Below are positions 36,384 to 45,330 of a stretch of DNA of 64,000 nucleotides, piece by piece. Numbering within the stretch: the first letter of the stretch is position 1; each line of letters begins with the position of its first letter. Under the pieces are notes generated by a model that searched no databases, was not told where the DNA came from, and saw nothing but the letters and a program-made list of their open reading frames with translations. The DNA is from Sphingomonas sp. SORGH_AS_0879. GTDB taxonomy: Bacteria > Pseudomonadota > Alphaproteobacteria > Sphingomonadales > Sphingomonadaceae. The stretch covers positions 1,126,001 through 1,190,000 of the forward strand of contig NZ_JAUTBJ010000002.1 in assembly GCF_030819175.1 (NCBI RefSeq). Reading direction: 5' to 3'. A program made the position numbers and the translations under genes.

Positions 36384-37430
36384 ATGACCAACTGGGGCTT
36401 TCCCGATTTCGACGCGCATGAAGGCGTGCACCTGTTCACCGATCCCGCATCGGGATTGCAGGCGGTGATCGCGGTGCACTCGACGCATCTCGGCCCGGCG
36501 GCGGGGGGCGCGCGCTTCTGGAATTACGGCACCCCCGCGCTCGCCATCACCGACGCGCTGCGCCTGTCGCGCGGCATGAGCTACAAGAACGCGATGGCGG
36601 GTCTGGCGCTGGGCGGCGGCAAGGGCGTGGTACTCGCGGCCAAGCAGGGTGACACGATCACCACGGCGCAGTTGGAAGCCTTTGGGCGCGCGGTCGAATC
36701 GCTGGGCGGCCGCTATGTCACCGCCGAGGACGTGGGCATGTCCGAGGAGCGGATGAAGATCATCGCGACCCAGACCCGCTATGTCTCCGGCCTGCCGGTG
36801 GCGAGCGGCGCGGCGGGCGGCGATCCCGGCCCGTACACCGCGCATGGCGTCTATCTGGGCGTCAAGGCGGCGGCGAAGCGCGGGCTGGGCGCGACCGACA
36901 TGAAGGGCGTGCGCGTCGCGATCCAGGGCGTCGGCTCGGTCGGCGGCGGGCTTGCCAAGCTGCTGGCCAAGGACGGCGCGGTGCTGACCATCGCCGACGT
37001 CAATCAGGCGCGAGCCGAACAGATGGCGGCGGAACTGGGCGCGAGCGTCGCCTCCGCGGATGAGATCCTGTTCGCGGATGTCGACCTGGTCAGCCCCAAT
37101 GCGCTGGGCGCGGTGCTGAACGCCGATTCGATCCAGCGGCTGAAGGCCAAGGTCGTCGCGGGCGGCGCGAACAACCAGCTTGCCACCCGTGAAGACGGTG
37201 CGCGCGTGGCGGAGGCGGGCATCCTCTATGCGCCCGACTACGTCATCAACGCGGGCGGCATCATCAATGTCGGCCTGGAATATCTGGGCCAGGGCGACGA
37301 GGCCGAGGTCATGGCGCGCATCGCCAAGATCCCCGAGCGTCTGGAGCAGGTGTGGCAGCGGTCGGAGGAGACGGGCCATCCGGCCTCGGACGTCGCGGAC
37401 GAAATCGCGCAAGACCTGATCGGGCGCTGA
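36384..37430 (+). CDS. Glu/Leu/Phe/Val dehydrogenase family protein, leucine dehydrogenase type
   Basis: 348 residues. NAD-dependent oxidative deamination of a branched-chain or aromatic amino acid is expected. Lys68 (GMSYKNA) and Lys80 (ALGGGKGVV) match the substrate and catalytic lysines of leucine dehydrogenase in position. Rossmann fold IQGVGSVGGGLA follows. The motif YVTAEDVG and ANNQLAT are typical of the Leu/Phe branch, shorter than glutamate dehydrogenases. GAAGGACGAG ribosome binding site. In-frame codons upstream lie in the tRNA region and are rejected. Leu versus Phe preference cannot be decided from what is visible. Confidence 0.9.
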   Translation: MTNWGFPDFDAHEGVHLFTDPASGLQAVIAVHSTHLGPAAGGARFWNYGTPALAITDALRLSRGMSYKNAMAGLALGGGKGVVLAAKQGDTITTAQLEAFGRAVESLGGRYVTAEDVGMSEERMKIIATQTRYVSGLPVASGAAGGDPGPYTAHGVYLGVKAAAKRGLGATDMKGVRVAIQGVGSVGGGLAKLLAKDGAVLTIADVNQARAEQMAAELGASVASADEILFADVDLVSPNALGAVLNADSIQRLKAKVVAGGANNQLATREDGARVAEAGILYAPDYVINAGGIINVGLEYLGQGDEAEVMARIAKIPERLEQVWQRSEETGHPASDVADEIAQDLIGR

Positions 37431-37442
37431 CTGAGTCTCACG

Positions 37443-37547
37443 CCCCTCCCGTAAACGGGAGGGGATGGGGGAGGGCCGGGAGTCTCACCGAGACCATCGC
37501 CTGTGGCCTTGCCCTCCCCAAACCCCTCCCGCCTGCGGGAGGGGCTT
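37443..37547. repeat. Inverted pair of palindromic repeats (family A)
   Basis: Left copy cccctcccgtaaacgggagg with gatgggggagggccggg tail, right copy cccctcccgcctgcgggagg, facing each other. The element separates the dehydrogenase gene from the suf operon and may end the former transcript. Confidence 0.85.
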
Positions 37548-37637
37548 AAGAAAGAAGATGAGCGGCACTGCCACTCACACCCATCGAAATTCCCGCATCG
37601 AAACCCGGTTGACGAACCGGCCCCTCACGCCCATTTG

Positions 37638-37664
37638 CCAATCGGATCAAATTCATCCGATTGG
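37638..37664. promoter_or_regulatory. Perfect palindromic operator candidate at the suf promoter
   Basis: CCAATCGGAT, 7-nt spacer, ATCCGATTGG: two perfect 10-bp half-sites ending 6 nt before the start codon of the Rrf2 regulator. A TTGACG 23 bp upstream followed after 17 nt by CATTTG could be the promoter, which would place the palindrome across the transcription start. Position and symmetry fit autorepression by the dimeric Rrf2 protein. It also covers the ribosome binding site, so an mRNA hairpin is a second possibility. Confidence 0.7.
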
Positions 37665-37670
37665 GAGAAT

Positions 37671-38126
37671 ATGCGCCTTTCCAGCCTGGCCGATTATGCG
37701 GTCGTCATGATGACCGCCGCCGCGCGCGAAGGTGCGGGCGGGCGCAGCAATGCGACCTTGCTGGCCGGGCAGACGGGCGTGCCCTTGCCCACCGCGCAGA
37801 AGCTGGTCAGCCGTCTGGCGAGCGCGGGCCTGATCGAGAGCACGCGCGGCACCGGCGGTGGAATCCGTCTGGCGCGCGAGGCGGACACGATCAGCCTGGC
37901 CGACATTGTCGAGGCGGTGGACGGCCCGATCGCGCTGACCGCCTGTGTCGAGGGGGCCGCGCATGAATGCGGCCTTGAAATGCAATGCCGCGTTCGTCCG
38001 CATTGGCATGTCGTCAATCAGGCGGTACGCGCCGCTTTTTCCGGGGTGACGCTCGCGACGCTCGCCGCCGATCCTGTTGAATCGCAAGTGATGGACGCCG
38101 GTTTGCGTCCGGGGGTATTCGCCTGA
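37671..38126 (+). CDS. Rrf2-family Fe-S-sensing regulator of the suf operon (IscR/SufR-like)
   Basis: 151 residues. Winged-helix DNA-binding domain ([49 protein letters not shown]), then a loop with Cys92, Cys100 and Cys106 that can bind a cluster; IscR has Cys at 92, 98 and 104. Such proteins repress suf when their cluster is occupied. The ATG was chosen at the Rrf2 opening; earlier in-frame codons run through a repeat. Shares one base with sufB (TGATG), so it heads the operon and probably regulates itself through the palindrome. Confidence 0.92.
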   Translation: MRLSSLADYAVVMMTAAAREGAGGRSNATLLAGQTGVPLPTAQKLVSRLASAGLIESTRGTGGGIRLAREADTISLADIVEAVDGPIALTACVEGAAHECGLEMQCRVRPHWHVVNQAVRAAFSGVTLATLAADPVESQVMDAGLRPGVFA

Positions 38127-39589
38127 TGGCCACGAAGAATGCAGAGGCGCTCGCCGCCGCCAACAAGAAGTACGAGTGGGGCTTCGCCACCGAGATCGAG
38201 CAGGACTTCGCGCCCAAGGGGCTGAGTGAGGATACGGTCCGCTATATCTCGGCCAAGAAGGGCGAGCCGGAATGGATGCTCGACTGGCGGTTGAAGGCGT
38301 TTCGCCTGTGGCAGACGCTGGAGACGCCGGACTGGGCGAAGCTGAACATCCCGCCGATCGACTATCAGGACGCGTATTATTACGCCGAGCCGAAGCAGAA
38401 GAAGACGATCGCTTCGCTCGACGAACTCGATCCCGAGATTCGGCGGACTTACGAAAAGCTGGGCATCCCGATCGCCGAGCAGGAAGTGCTGGCGGGCGTC
38501 GAGGGCGCACGCAAGGTCGCGGTCGACGCGGTGTTCGACAGCGTCTCGGTCGCGACCACCTTCCGCAAGGAACTGGAAGCGGCGGGGGTCATCTTCCGCT
38601 CCATCTCCGAGGCGATCAAGGAATATCCCGATCTGGTCCGCAAGTGGCTGGGCAAGGTCGTGCCGCAGCGTGACAATTATTTCGCGACACTCAACTCGGC
38701 GGTCTTTTCCGACGGCACCTTCGTCTACATCCCCGAGGGCGTTCGCTGCCCGATGGAACTGTCCACCTATTTCCGCATCAACGCGGAGAATACCGGCCAG
38801 TTCGAGCGCACGCTGATCGTCGCGGACAAGGGGGCCTATGTCTCCTATCTCGAAGGCTGCACCGCGCCGATGCGCGACGAGAACCAGTTGCACGCGGCGG
38901 TCGTCGAACTGGTCGCGCTGGACGATGCCGAGATCAAATATTCGACCGTGCAGAACTGGTATCCGGGCGACGAGAATGGCGTCGGCGGCATCTACAACTT
39001 CGTCACCAAGCGCGCGCTGTGCCAGGGCAAGAACAGCAAAGTGTCGTGGACGCAGGTCGAAACCGGCTCGGCGGTGACGTGGAAATACCCAAGCTGCGTG
39101 CTGGCGGGCGATGGCTCGGTGGGCGAGTTCTACTCGGTGGCGGTCACCAACAACCGCCAGCAGGCCGATACCGGCACCAAGATGATCCATCTCGGCAAGA
39201 ACACCCGCTCCACCATCGTGTCGAAGGGGATTTCGGCCGGGCGCTCGGACAATACCTATCGCGGGTTGGTCCGTGTGGCGGCGACCGCCGAGAATGTCCG
39301 CAACTTCACCCAGTGCGACAGCCTGCTGCTGGGCGACCAGTGCGGTGCGCACACCGTGCCCTATATCGAGGTCAAGAACCCCAGCGCGCAGATCGAGCAT
39401 GAAGCGACGACCAGCAAGATCAGCGAAGACCAGCTCTTCTACGCGATGAGCCGGGGGCTTGATCAGGAAGCGGCGGTCGCGCTGATCGTCAACGGTTTCG
39501 CGCGCGAAGTCTTGCAGCAACTCCCGATGGAGTTCGCGGTCGAGGCGCAGAAACTGCTGGGGATTTCGTTGGAGGGGAGCGTGGGGTGA
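38126..39589 (+). CDS. sufB: Fe-S cluster scaffold subunit SufB
   Basis: 487 residues. Scaffold of SufBC2D where clusters are built from persulfide sulfur. Conserved blocks [73 protein letters not shown], and [22 protein letters not shown] near the C-terminus, including the cysteines proposed for sulfur acceptance. Starts within the stop codon of the regulator. Confidence 0.98.
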   Translation: MATKNAEALAAANKKYEWGFATEIEQDFAPKGLSEDTVRYISAKKGEPEWMLDWRLKAFRLWQTLETPDWAKLNIPPIDYQDAYYYAEPKQKKTIASLDELDPEIRRTYEKLGIPIAEQEVLAGVEGARKVAVDAVFDSVSVATTFRKELEAAGVIFRSISEAIKEYPDLVRKWLGKVVPQRDNYFATLNSAVFSDGTFVYIPEGVRCPMELSTYFRINAENTGQFERTLIVADKGAYVSYLEGCTAPMRDENQLHAAVVELVALDDAEIKYSTVQNWYPGDENGVGGIYNFVTKRALCQGKNSKVSWTQVETGSAVTWKYPSCVLAGDGSVGEFYSVAVTNNRQQADTGTKMIHLGKNTRSTIVSKGISAGRSDNTYRGLVRVAATAENVRNFTQCDSLLLGDQCGAHTVPYIEVKNPSAQIEHEATTSKISEDQLFYAMSRGLDQEAAVALIVNGFAREVLQQLPMEFAVEAQKLLGISLEGSVG

Positions 39590-39596
39590 TGACTTT

Positions 39597-39722
39597 CCTC
39601 CCCTGCAAGGGGAGGGGGACCGCGCCCGTCAGGGCGGGGTGGAGGGGTGTCCCCCTATCGTGAGCGCGACACCCCTCCGTCAGCGCTTCGCGCTGCCACC
39701 TCCCCTTTAAGGGGAGGAAAGA
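39597..39722. repeat. Composite repeat in the sufB-sufC gap
   Basis: Starts ctcccctgcaaggggaggg and ends cctcccctttaaggggagg, with gtcagggcggggtggagg and acccctccgtcag inside. Forms a long inverted structure between the cotranscribed genes. Here the terminal ggggagg is about 50 nt from the sufC ATG and so is not its ribosome binding site. Confidence 0.85.
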
Positions 39723-39770
39723 AATTAACGCCGACACGGTCGGTCACGTCATGGTCGAGCTGAGAAACTG

Positions 39771-40514
39771 ATGCTGAAAATTGAAAACCTCCACGCCGAG
39801 ATTGACGGCAAGCCGATCCTCAAGGGCCTGTCGCTTGAGGTGAATGCGGGCGAAGTCCATGCGATCATGGGCCCCAATGGTGCGGGCAAGTCGACGCTCG
39901 GCTATGTGCTGGGCGGCCGTCCGGGGTATGAAGTGACCGAGGGTTCGGTGACGTTCGACGGCGTCGACCTGCTCGAACTGGAGCCGAACGAGCGGGCCGC
40001 CGCCGGGCTGTTCCTGGGCTTCCAGTATCCGGTCGAAATTCCCGGCGTGTCCAATGTCCAGTTCCTGCGCGAGAGCCTGAACGCACAGCGTGGCCAGCGC
40101 GATGAAAAGCCGCTGTCGGGGGCTGAGTTCCTGAAGCTCGCCCGCGCGCAGGCCGATGGGCTGGGGCTAAACCAGGACATGCTCAAGCGTCCGGTCAATG
40201 TCGGCTTCTCGGGTGGCGAGAAGAAGCGCAACGAGATGGTTCAGATGGGCATCCTGAATCCCAAGTTCGCGATCCTCGATGAGACCGACTCGGGCCTCGA
40301 CATCGACGCGCTGCGCATCGTCGGCGACGGCATCAACCGGATCATGCGGGCGCCCGACAAGGCGGTGCTGCTGATCACCCATTATCAGCGGCTGCTCGAC
40401 TATGTGCAGCCCGACCGGGTGCATGTGCTGGCCGATGGCCGCATCGTGCGTTCGGGCGGTCCCGAACTCGCGCTTGAACTGGAACGTGAAGGCTATGCCG
40501 GGGTGGAGGCATGA
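39771..40514 (+). CDS. sufC: Fe-S assembly ATPase SufC
   Basis: 247-residue ABC-type ATPase of the SufBC2D scaffold. Walker A GPNGAGKST (Lys40), signature FSGGEKKRNEMVQM, Walker B FAILDETDSGLDIDAL, His switch LLITHYQRLL. Drives conformational change in SufB-SufD. Its start codon is 48 bp past the repeat. Confidence 0.98.
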   Translation: MLKIENLHAEIDGKPILKGLSLEVNAGEVHAIMGPNGAGKSTLGYVLGGRPGYEVTEGSVTFDGVDLLELEPNERAAAGLFLGFQYPVEIPGVSNVQFLRESLNAQRGQRDEKPLSGAEFLKLARAQADGLGLNQDMLKRPVNVGFSGGEKKRNEMVQMGILNPKFAILDETDSGLDIDALRIVGDGINRIMRAPDKAVLLITHYQRLLDYVQPDRVHVLADGRIVRSGGPELALELEREGYAGVEA

Positions 40515-40529
40515 GCGTGACCGCACCAT

Positions 40530-40655
40530 TCCTCCCTGCGCAAAGCGCGGGGAGGGGGGGCGCTCGCGAAGCGAGGGGTGGAGGGGCCGGAGGGGCTTGC
40601 CCCTCCACCATGCTGCGCATGGTCCCCCTCCCCAAGCATGGCTTGGGGAGGAATT
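40530..40655. repeat. Composite repeat carrying the sufD ribosome binding site in a hairpin
   Basis: About 125 bp, closely similar to the element before sufS (shared gctcgcgaagcgaggggtgg and aggggccggaggggcttgcc). It ends in a perfect 11-bp hairpin, CCTCCCCAAGC-atg-GCTTGGGGAGG (40627-40651). The 3' arm supplies GGGGAGG, five bases before the sufD ATG, so the Shine-Dalgarno is paired when the hairpin forms. Confidence 0.85.
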
Positions 40656-40656
40656 G

Positions 40657-41736
40657 ATGGTGGACGTGTTGGACCTTCCTTCCAAGCGGGAAGAGGCCTG
40701 GCGCTGGGCGGATCTCGACGCGCTTCGGCGGGCGGCGGAGAGTGAGCGGGCTGGCCCGGTTGCGGGGGCGGATCGTTTCCTCGATCTCCCCGGCGCGCGG
40801 TTGCTGTTCGTGGACGGCGTGCTGGATGAAAGCGCCAGCCATCTCGGCCCGGTGCAACTGACCCAGATCGACGCCAGCGATCATCCGCTCGGGCGGCAGG
40901 CTTTGGGGCGTGGCTGGTCGCTGCGGCTGGAGCGCGATGCGGTCGCGGAGCCCGTGCAGATCGTCCATGTCGCCAGCGGCGCGGCCAATCACCTGCCCGC
41001 CGAGATCATACTGGCCGAGGATGCGGCGGCGCAGGTCTATGAGACCTATGTCGGGCGCGGCTGGACCAACCGGCTGACGCGGGTGACGCTGGCGGCGTCG
41101 GCGCGGTTGATGCGTGGCGTTCGGCTGTTGCAGGACGACGGCTTCGTGTCGCTGCGCGAGGAAGCCGAACTGGGCGAGGGCGCGAGCCTGACCGCGACTT
41201 TCCTGGCGGCGGGCAATATGGGCGCGCGGATCGATGGCGGGATCACCCAGACCGGCGACGGGGCCTATGCCGAGTTCGGCGGCGCGCTGCTGACCAAGGG
41301 GGAGTTGAAGCAGGAATGTGCGGTGGGCCTGCGTCACGCCGCGCTGAACGGGCAGAGCCACCAGCTATGGCGTGCGGTCGCCGCCGATCGCAGCCAGGCG
41401 AGCCTTGCCGCCCGCGTCGAAGTGGCACGTCATGCACAGAAGACCGATGGCGAACAGTCGCTTCGTGGCCTGCTGCTCCAGCGGACGGCAACGGTGAATT
41501 TGAAGCCCGAACTGGAAATCTTCGCCGATGATGTGAAGTGCGCGCATGGCGCGACCGTGGGCGAACTCGACGCCCGCGCGCTGTTCTATATGCAGAGCCG
41601 TGGCATTCCGAAGCCCCGCGCGCAGGCGTTGCTGACCCGCGCCTTCGTGGCGGATGCCATCGACCGCATCGGCAACGAGGTGGTGCGCGAAGCCTTCGCG
41701 GCGGATGCCGATGCCTGGCTGGAGGCGGCGCTTTGA
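40657..41736 (+). CDS. sufD: Fe-S cluster assembly protein SufD
   Basis: 359 residues; partner of SufB and SufC. Begins VDVLDLPSKREEAWRWADLDALR and has the SufD core (GANLT-type turns, QLWRAVAADRSQASLAARVEV, QKTDGEQSLRGLLL, ADDVKCAHGATVGELD, GIPKPRAQALL) with the conserved Cys-x-His of VKCAHG. The ATG was chosen because it opens the family N-terminus behind GGGGAGG; an ATG overlapping the sufC stop leads into a 48-codon frame that dies inside the repeat and may be the ancestral start. Confidence 0.94.
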   Translation: MVDVLDLPSKREEAWRWADLDALRRAAESERAGPVAGADRFLDLPGARLLFVDGVLDESASHLGPVQLTQIDASDHPLGRQALGRGWSLRLERDAVAEPVQIVHVASGAANHLPAEIILAEDAAAQVYETYVGRGWTNRLTRVTLAASARLMRGVRLLQDDGFVSLREEAELGEGASLTATFLAAGNMGARIDGGITQTGDGAYAEFGGALLTKGELKQECAVGLRHAALNGQSHQLWRAVAADRSQASLAARVEVARHAQKTDGEQSLRGLLLQRTATVNLKPELEIFADDVKCAHGATVGELDARALFYMQSRGIPKPRAQALLTRAFVADAIDRIGNEVVREAFAADADAWLEAAL

Positions 41737-41748
41737 ACGTGACCACCC

Positions 41749-41876
41749 AAATCCTCCCTGCGCTTTGCGCGGGGAGGGGGACCGCTCGCGAAGCGAGGGG
41801 TGGAGGGGCCGGAGGGGCTTGCCCCTCCACCACCGCTTCGCGGCGGTCCCCCTCCCCATCGGAGATGGGGAGGAAT
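41749..41876. repeat. Composite repeat carrying the sufS ribosome binding site in a hairpin
   Basis: Sister copy of the element before sufD. It ends in a perfect 10-bp hairpin, CCTCCCCATC-gga-GATGGGGAGG (41851-41873), whose 3' arm is the GGGGAGG eight bases before the sufS ATG. Confidence 0.85.
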
Positions 41877-41881
41877 GGGTG

Positions 41882-43087
41882 ATGGCGACGGCTTGTCCTC
41901 TTGACCGGGTGGCGGATTTTCCGGCCATCCCGGACGGTTGGGCCTATCTCGACACGGCCGCGACCGCGCAGAAGCCGCAAGTGGTGATCGACGCGATCAC
42001 CCGCGCCTACGACACCAGCTATGCGACCGTGCATCGCGGGGTGTATCAGCGTTCGGCGGACATGACGCTGGCCTATGAGGCCGCGCGCGAGGCGACCGCG
42101 CGATTCATCGGTGCGGGTTCGGCCAACGAGATCGTCTTCACGCGCGGCGCGACCGAAGGGATCAACCTCGTCGCGCAATGCTGGGCCGCGACCCACCTCA
42201 AGGCGGGCGACCGCATCCTGTTGTCGATGCTGGAGCATCACTCCAACATCGTGCCGTGGCAGATGGTCGCCGAGCGGCTGGGCGTCGCGATCGATGTGTT
42301 GCCGCTGACGGCGGATCACCGCATCGACCTGGATGCAATGGCGCGCATGCTGACCCCGGCGCACAAGCTGGTGTCGCTGGGCCATGTGTCGAACGTGTTG
42401 GGCTCGGTCCTCGACGGACGGCGCGCGGCCGATCTGGCGCATGGCGTGGGTGCGAAGATCCTGCTCGACGGGTGTCAGGCGGTGCCGCGCATCGCGGTCG
42501 ATGTGAAGGCGCTGGATTGCGACTTCTATGTCTTCTCCGGCCACAAGCTTTATGGCCCGACCGGGATCGGCGTGCTCTGGGCGCGGCCCGAATTGCTGGA
42601 CGCGATGCCGCCCTATCAGGGTGGCGGGTCGATGATCGATCGGGTCAGCTTCGCGAAGACGACCTACGCCCCCCCGCCCGGCCGGTTCGAGGCGGGGACG
42701 CCGCATATCGTCGGCGCATTGGGGCTTCATGCCGCGATCGACTATGTTTCGGCCATCGGGCTGGACGCGATCCATGCGCATGAGGCGGCTTTGGTCGCGC
42801 AGGCGCGCGAAGGTCTGTCGGCGATCAACTCGGTGCGGCTGCTGGGCCCTGAGGACTCGGCGGGAATCGTCAGTTTCGCGGTCGAGGGGGTGCATCCCCA
42901 TGATATCGGCACCATATTGGACGAGAGCCGGGTGGCGATCCGCGCGGGCCATCACTGCGCGCAGCCGCTGATGGAGGCGCTCGGCCTGCCCGCCACCGCG
43001 CGGGCGAGCTTCGGCGTGTATAACGGACCCGATGACGTCGCGGCGCTGGTGGATGGCGTCCGGCGGGTCACGAGGATTTTCGGATGA
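41882..43087 (+). CDS. sufS: Cysteine desulfurase SufS
   Basis: 401 residues, PLP enzyme that removes sulfur from cysteine and passes it as persulfide into the SUF scaffold. PLP lysine Lys222 (FYVFSGHKLYGPTGIGVLW), active-site Cys359 (RAGHHCAQPLM) on a short loop typical of group II desulfurases, and SMLEHHSNIVPWQ. No sufE or sufU gene was seen, so the sulfur acceptor is unknown. Overlaps the next gene by ATGA. Confidence 0.96.
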   Translation: MATACPLDRVADFPAIPDGWAYLDTAATAQKPQVVIDAITRAYDTSYATVHRGVYQRSADMTLAYEAAREATARFIGAGSANEIVFTRGATEGINLVAQCWAATHLKAGDRILLSMLEHHSNIVPWQMVAERLGVAIDVLPLTADHRIDLDAMARMLTPAHKLVSLGHVSNVLGSVLDGRRAADLAHGVGAKILLDGCQAVPRIAVDVKALDCDFYVFSGHKLYGPTGIGVLWARPELLDAMPPYQGGGSMIDRVSFAKTTYAPPPGRFEAGTPHIVGALGLHAAIDYVSAIGLDAIHAHEAALVAQAREGLSAINSVRLLGPEDSAGIVSFAVEGVHPHDIGTILDESRVAIRAGHHCAQPLMEALGLPATARASFGVYNGPDDVAALVDGVRRVTRIFG

Positions 43088-43542
43088 GCGACTACAAGAT
43101 CGAAGAAGTGGACAGCGTCGCGCAGCCGCCCAAGGCGCGGGTGCAGGATGTCGTCGAGTCCCCGGCAGAACGCCAGCGCGACTATCTGTCGGGCTTCCTG
43201 TCGCAAAAGCCGGCCAGTGACGATCCGACGCAGCCGGGCGGGGCGCTGTATGATGGCATCATCGACGCGCTGAAGGATATTTTCGATCCTGAAATCCCGG
43301 TCAATATCTATGATCTGGGGCTGATCTACGGGGTCGAGGTGACCGAGGGCGGCCATGCGGTCGTTACCATGACGCTGACCACCCCGCATTGCCCGGTCGC
43401 CGAATCGATGCCGGGTGAGGTCGAACTGCGCGTCTCGGCGGTGCCGGGGATCGCGACGGCGGACGTCAACCTGGTCTGGGACCCGCCCTGGGATCCGCAG
43501 AAGATGTCGGACGACGCCAAGCTCGAACTGGGGATGCTCTGA
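43084..43542 (+). CDS. sufT: SUF-associated DUF59/MIP18 protein (SufT)
   Basis: 152 residues: a 45-residue polar N-terminal extension, then a DUF59 domain with DIFDPEIPVNIYDLGLIYGV and the conserved cysteine in TTPHCPVAESMP, ending DPPWDPQKMSDDAKLELG. SufT-type proteins support Fe-S maturation under high demand. The gene starts inside the sufS stop, and sufA follows after 2 nt. Confidence 0.92.
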   Translation: MSDYKIEEVDSVAQPPKARVQDVVESPAERQRDYLSGFLSQKPASDDPTQPGGALYDGIIDALKDIFDPEIPVNIYDLGLIYGVEVTEGGHAVVTMTLTTPHCPVAESMPGEVELRVSAVPGIATADVNLVWDPPWDPQKMSDDAKLELGML

Positions 43543-43544
43543 CC

Positions 43545-43898
43545 ATGGCGACCACCTTGCGCCCGCGTCCCGCCGCGCTCAACCTGACGCCCTCCGCCGA
43601 GGCGCGGATTGCCGACCTGATGGCCCGCGCGCCCGAGGGGGCGATCGGGGTCAAGCTGTCCACCCCGCGCCGGGGGTGTTCCGGCCTCGCCTATTCGGTG
43701 GATTACGTGACCGAGGCCAAGGCGTTCGACGAGAGGATCGACACGCCGGGCGGCACGCTGTTCGTCGATGGCGGGTCGATCCTGTACCTGATCGGCTCGA
43801 CCATGGATTGGGTGGAGGACGACTTCACCGCCGGTTTCGTGTTCCAGAATCCGAACGCCAAGGGCGCGTGCGGGTGCGGGGAAAGCTTCACGGTTTGA
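43545..43898 (+). CDS. sufA: A-type Fe-S carrier SufA
   Basis: 117 residues. Three conserved cluster ligands: Cys45 (PRRGCSG), Cys109 and Cys111 (GACGCGESF). Receives clusters from SufBCD and hands them to apoproteins. Last gene of the operon; a family B inverted repeat follows and may act as terminator. Confidence 0.96.
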   Translation: MATTLRPRPAALNLTPSAEARIADLMARAPEGAIGVKLSTPRRGCSGLAYSVDYVTEAKAFDERIDTPGGTLFVDGGSILYLIGSTMDWVEDDFTAGFVFQNPNAKGACGCGESFTV

Positions 43899-43924
43899 GG
43901 GGAGGGGGTATCCCTTCCTGATCC

Positions 43925-44018
43925 CGTTCGCACTGAGCGAAGTCGAAGTGCACGTCCCGACCTCTCGCCCGGAATCCCCTGGCCTTCGACTTCGCTCAGG
44001 CTGAACGGAGGCTGGGGA
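43925..44018. repeat. Family B inverted repeat between convergent genes
   Basis: Arms ccgttcgcactgagcgaagt and acttcgctcaggctgaacgg, about 45 nt apart, at the end of the suf operon and facing the HAD gene. A plausible bidirectional transcription end. Confidence 0.85.
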
Positions 44019-44028
44019 ACCGCACAGC

Positions 44029-44691
44029 CTAAACCCGGTGCTCCAGCCTCAAACTCGCGCCATCCCACTCCACCGACAAATCACGATAGTCCGTCACCAT
44101 CGCATGGTGCGTATCCATCCTATCCCGATGCGTCTCGGCGATCACCACCACCGTCATTCCCGCCGCTTCGGCCGCCGTGATTCCGGCGGGGGCGTCTTCG
44201 AACGCCAGGCAATCCTCCGGTGCGACACCCAGACGCTCGGCCCCCAGCAGGAAGCCATCCGGCGCGGGCTTGCTCCGTTCCGCATCCTCCGCCGTCACGA
44301 ATACGCCCGGTAGCGGCAACCCGGCGGCCTTCAGCCGCACCTCGGCCAGCCGCTTGGGCGCGGAGGTCACGATCGCCCAGCGATCCGCCGGCAGCGCCGC
44401 CAGGAATTCGGCCGCGCCGCCGATCGGCGCCACATCGTCCACGTCCAGCATCTCCGCCTCGGTCAGCGCATGCGCTTCGGCCACCGGATCGACTCCGGGC
44501 AGGTTCAGTCGCCGGATCGTCTCGACCGACTGGACGCCGTGGATGGTTGGGAGGAACGCGGCCACGTTCAATCCATGCCGCTCCGCCCAGATGGTCCAGG
44601 CGCGTTCGGCCGAAGCGATGGAACTCAGGATCGTTCCGTCCATGTCGAACAGGAAGCCGCCAAATGCGCGAGTGGGCAGGGCTTTGGTCAT
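44029..44691 (-). CDS. HAD-superfamily phosphatase (HAD-IA, phosphoglucomutase-like)
   Basis: 220 residues. Motif I FLFDMDGTILSS, a helical cap, motif II IVTSAPKR, motif III region SKPAPDGFLLG, and motif IV CLAFEDAPAGITAAEAAG. Resembles sugar-phosphate phosphatases of the YniC/YfbT group; substrate not readable. Convergent with sufA. Confidence 0.88.
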   Translation of the reverse strand: MTKALPTRAFGGFLFDMDGTILSSIASAERAWTIWAERHGLNVAAFLPTIHGVQSVETIRRLNLPGVDPVAEAHALTEAEMLDVDDVAPIGGAAEFLAALPADRWAIVTSAPKRLAEVRLKAAGLPLPGVFVTAEDAERSKPAPDGFLLGAERLGVAPEDCLAFEDAPAGITAAEAAGMTVVVIAETHRDRMDTHHAMVTDYRDLSVEWDGASLRLEHRV

Positions 44692-44749
44692 CGGCGCTCC
44701 GGGTAGGGATCAGCGCCCCGCCACCCGATCGGCGGCGGGGCGAAGGGGC

Positions 44750-45286
44750 TTAATTGGCCTGGAAAACGCCACAGGCGATGCGGCCGCCGCTATTGCCGCT
44801 GGGGTCGGTCTTGAGATCGTCGGCGGCGGCATGGATTACGATCGCCGAGCCGTCCGCATCGAGCAGCCCCGCCATGGTCGCGCCCGGCAGCACCACGCCC
44901 AGCGTCCCGCGCCCGTCGCTGCCGACCGTCATGTTGGGCATGTCGCCCTCATGCGGCCCTTGCGGGTTCATGCTGCCATGCTGGCGCTGCGTCGGGTTCC
45001 AGTGGCCGCCAGCGGTCGTGAAGTCCGGTGCGTCGCAGCGACCGACTGTGTGGATATGGACGCCGTGCATCCCCGCCGGAACGTTCATCGCGTCCAGCGT
45101 GATGCGAAGCCCGCCCGCCACCTCGGTCGCGGTGGCGCGGCCCGCCTCGACGCCGGTGCCGGTACGCAGGCTCGCGGTCGCACTCGGTCCGCCGGGGACG
45201 GGGGAGCCCGTTTCCATCCTGGTCTGGTCGCAGGCCGACAGGCCCAGCGCGACGATCGCGGCAGTCGTGAGTGCGAGATATTTCAT
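44750..45286 (-). CDS. sodC: Cu/Zn superoxide dismutase-like lipoprotein
   Basis: 178 residues. Lipoprotein signal peptide with lipobox GLSAC (Cys19). SOD core: GMHGVHIHTVGRCDAPDFTTAGGHWNP (copper and zinc ligands), HEGDMPNM, IVIHAAADDLKTDPSGNSGGRIACGVF, with the disulfide cysteines present. Dismutates periplasmic superoxide. AGGGAG ribosome binding site; an upstream in-frame start adds a non-signal stretch and is rejected. 58 nt upstream of the HAD gene in the direction of transcription. Confidence 0.93.
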   Translation of the reverse strand: MKYLALTTAAIVALGLSACDQTRMETGSPVPGGPSATASLRTGTGVEAGRATATEVAGGLRITLDAMNVPAGMHGVHIHTVGRCDAPDFTTAGGHWNPTQRQHGSMNPQGPHEGDMPNMTVGSDGRGTLGVVLPGATMAGLLDADGSAIVIHAAADDLKTDPSGNSGGRIACGVFQAN

Positions 45287-45330
45287 GTCGGAAGCTCCCT
45301 GATCGAACGAAACGAAGAAGGCCCGGCTTG

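Noticed and set aside
40511..40658. A 48-codon frame starting inside the sufC stop
   Set aside because: It consists almost only of the palindromic repeat and ends before sufD; probably the remnant of an older sufD start and not a gene.
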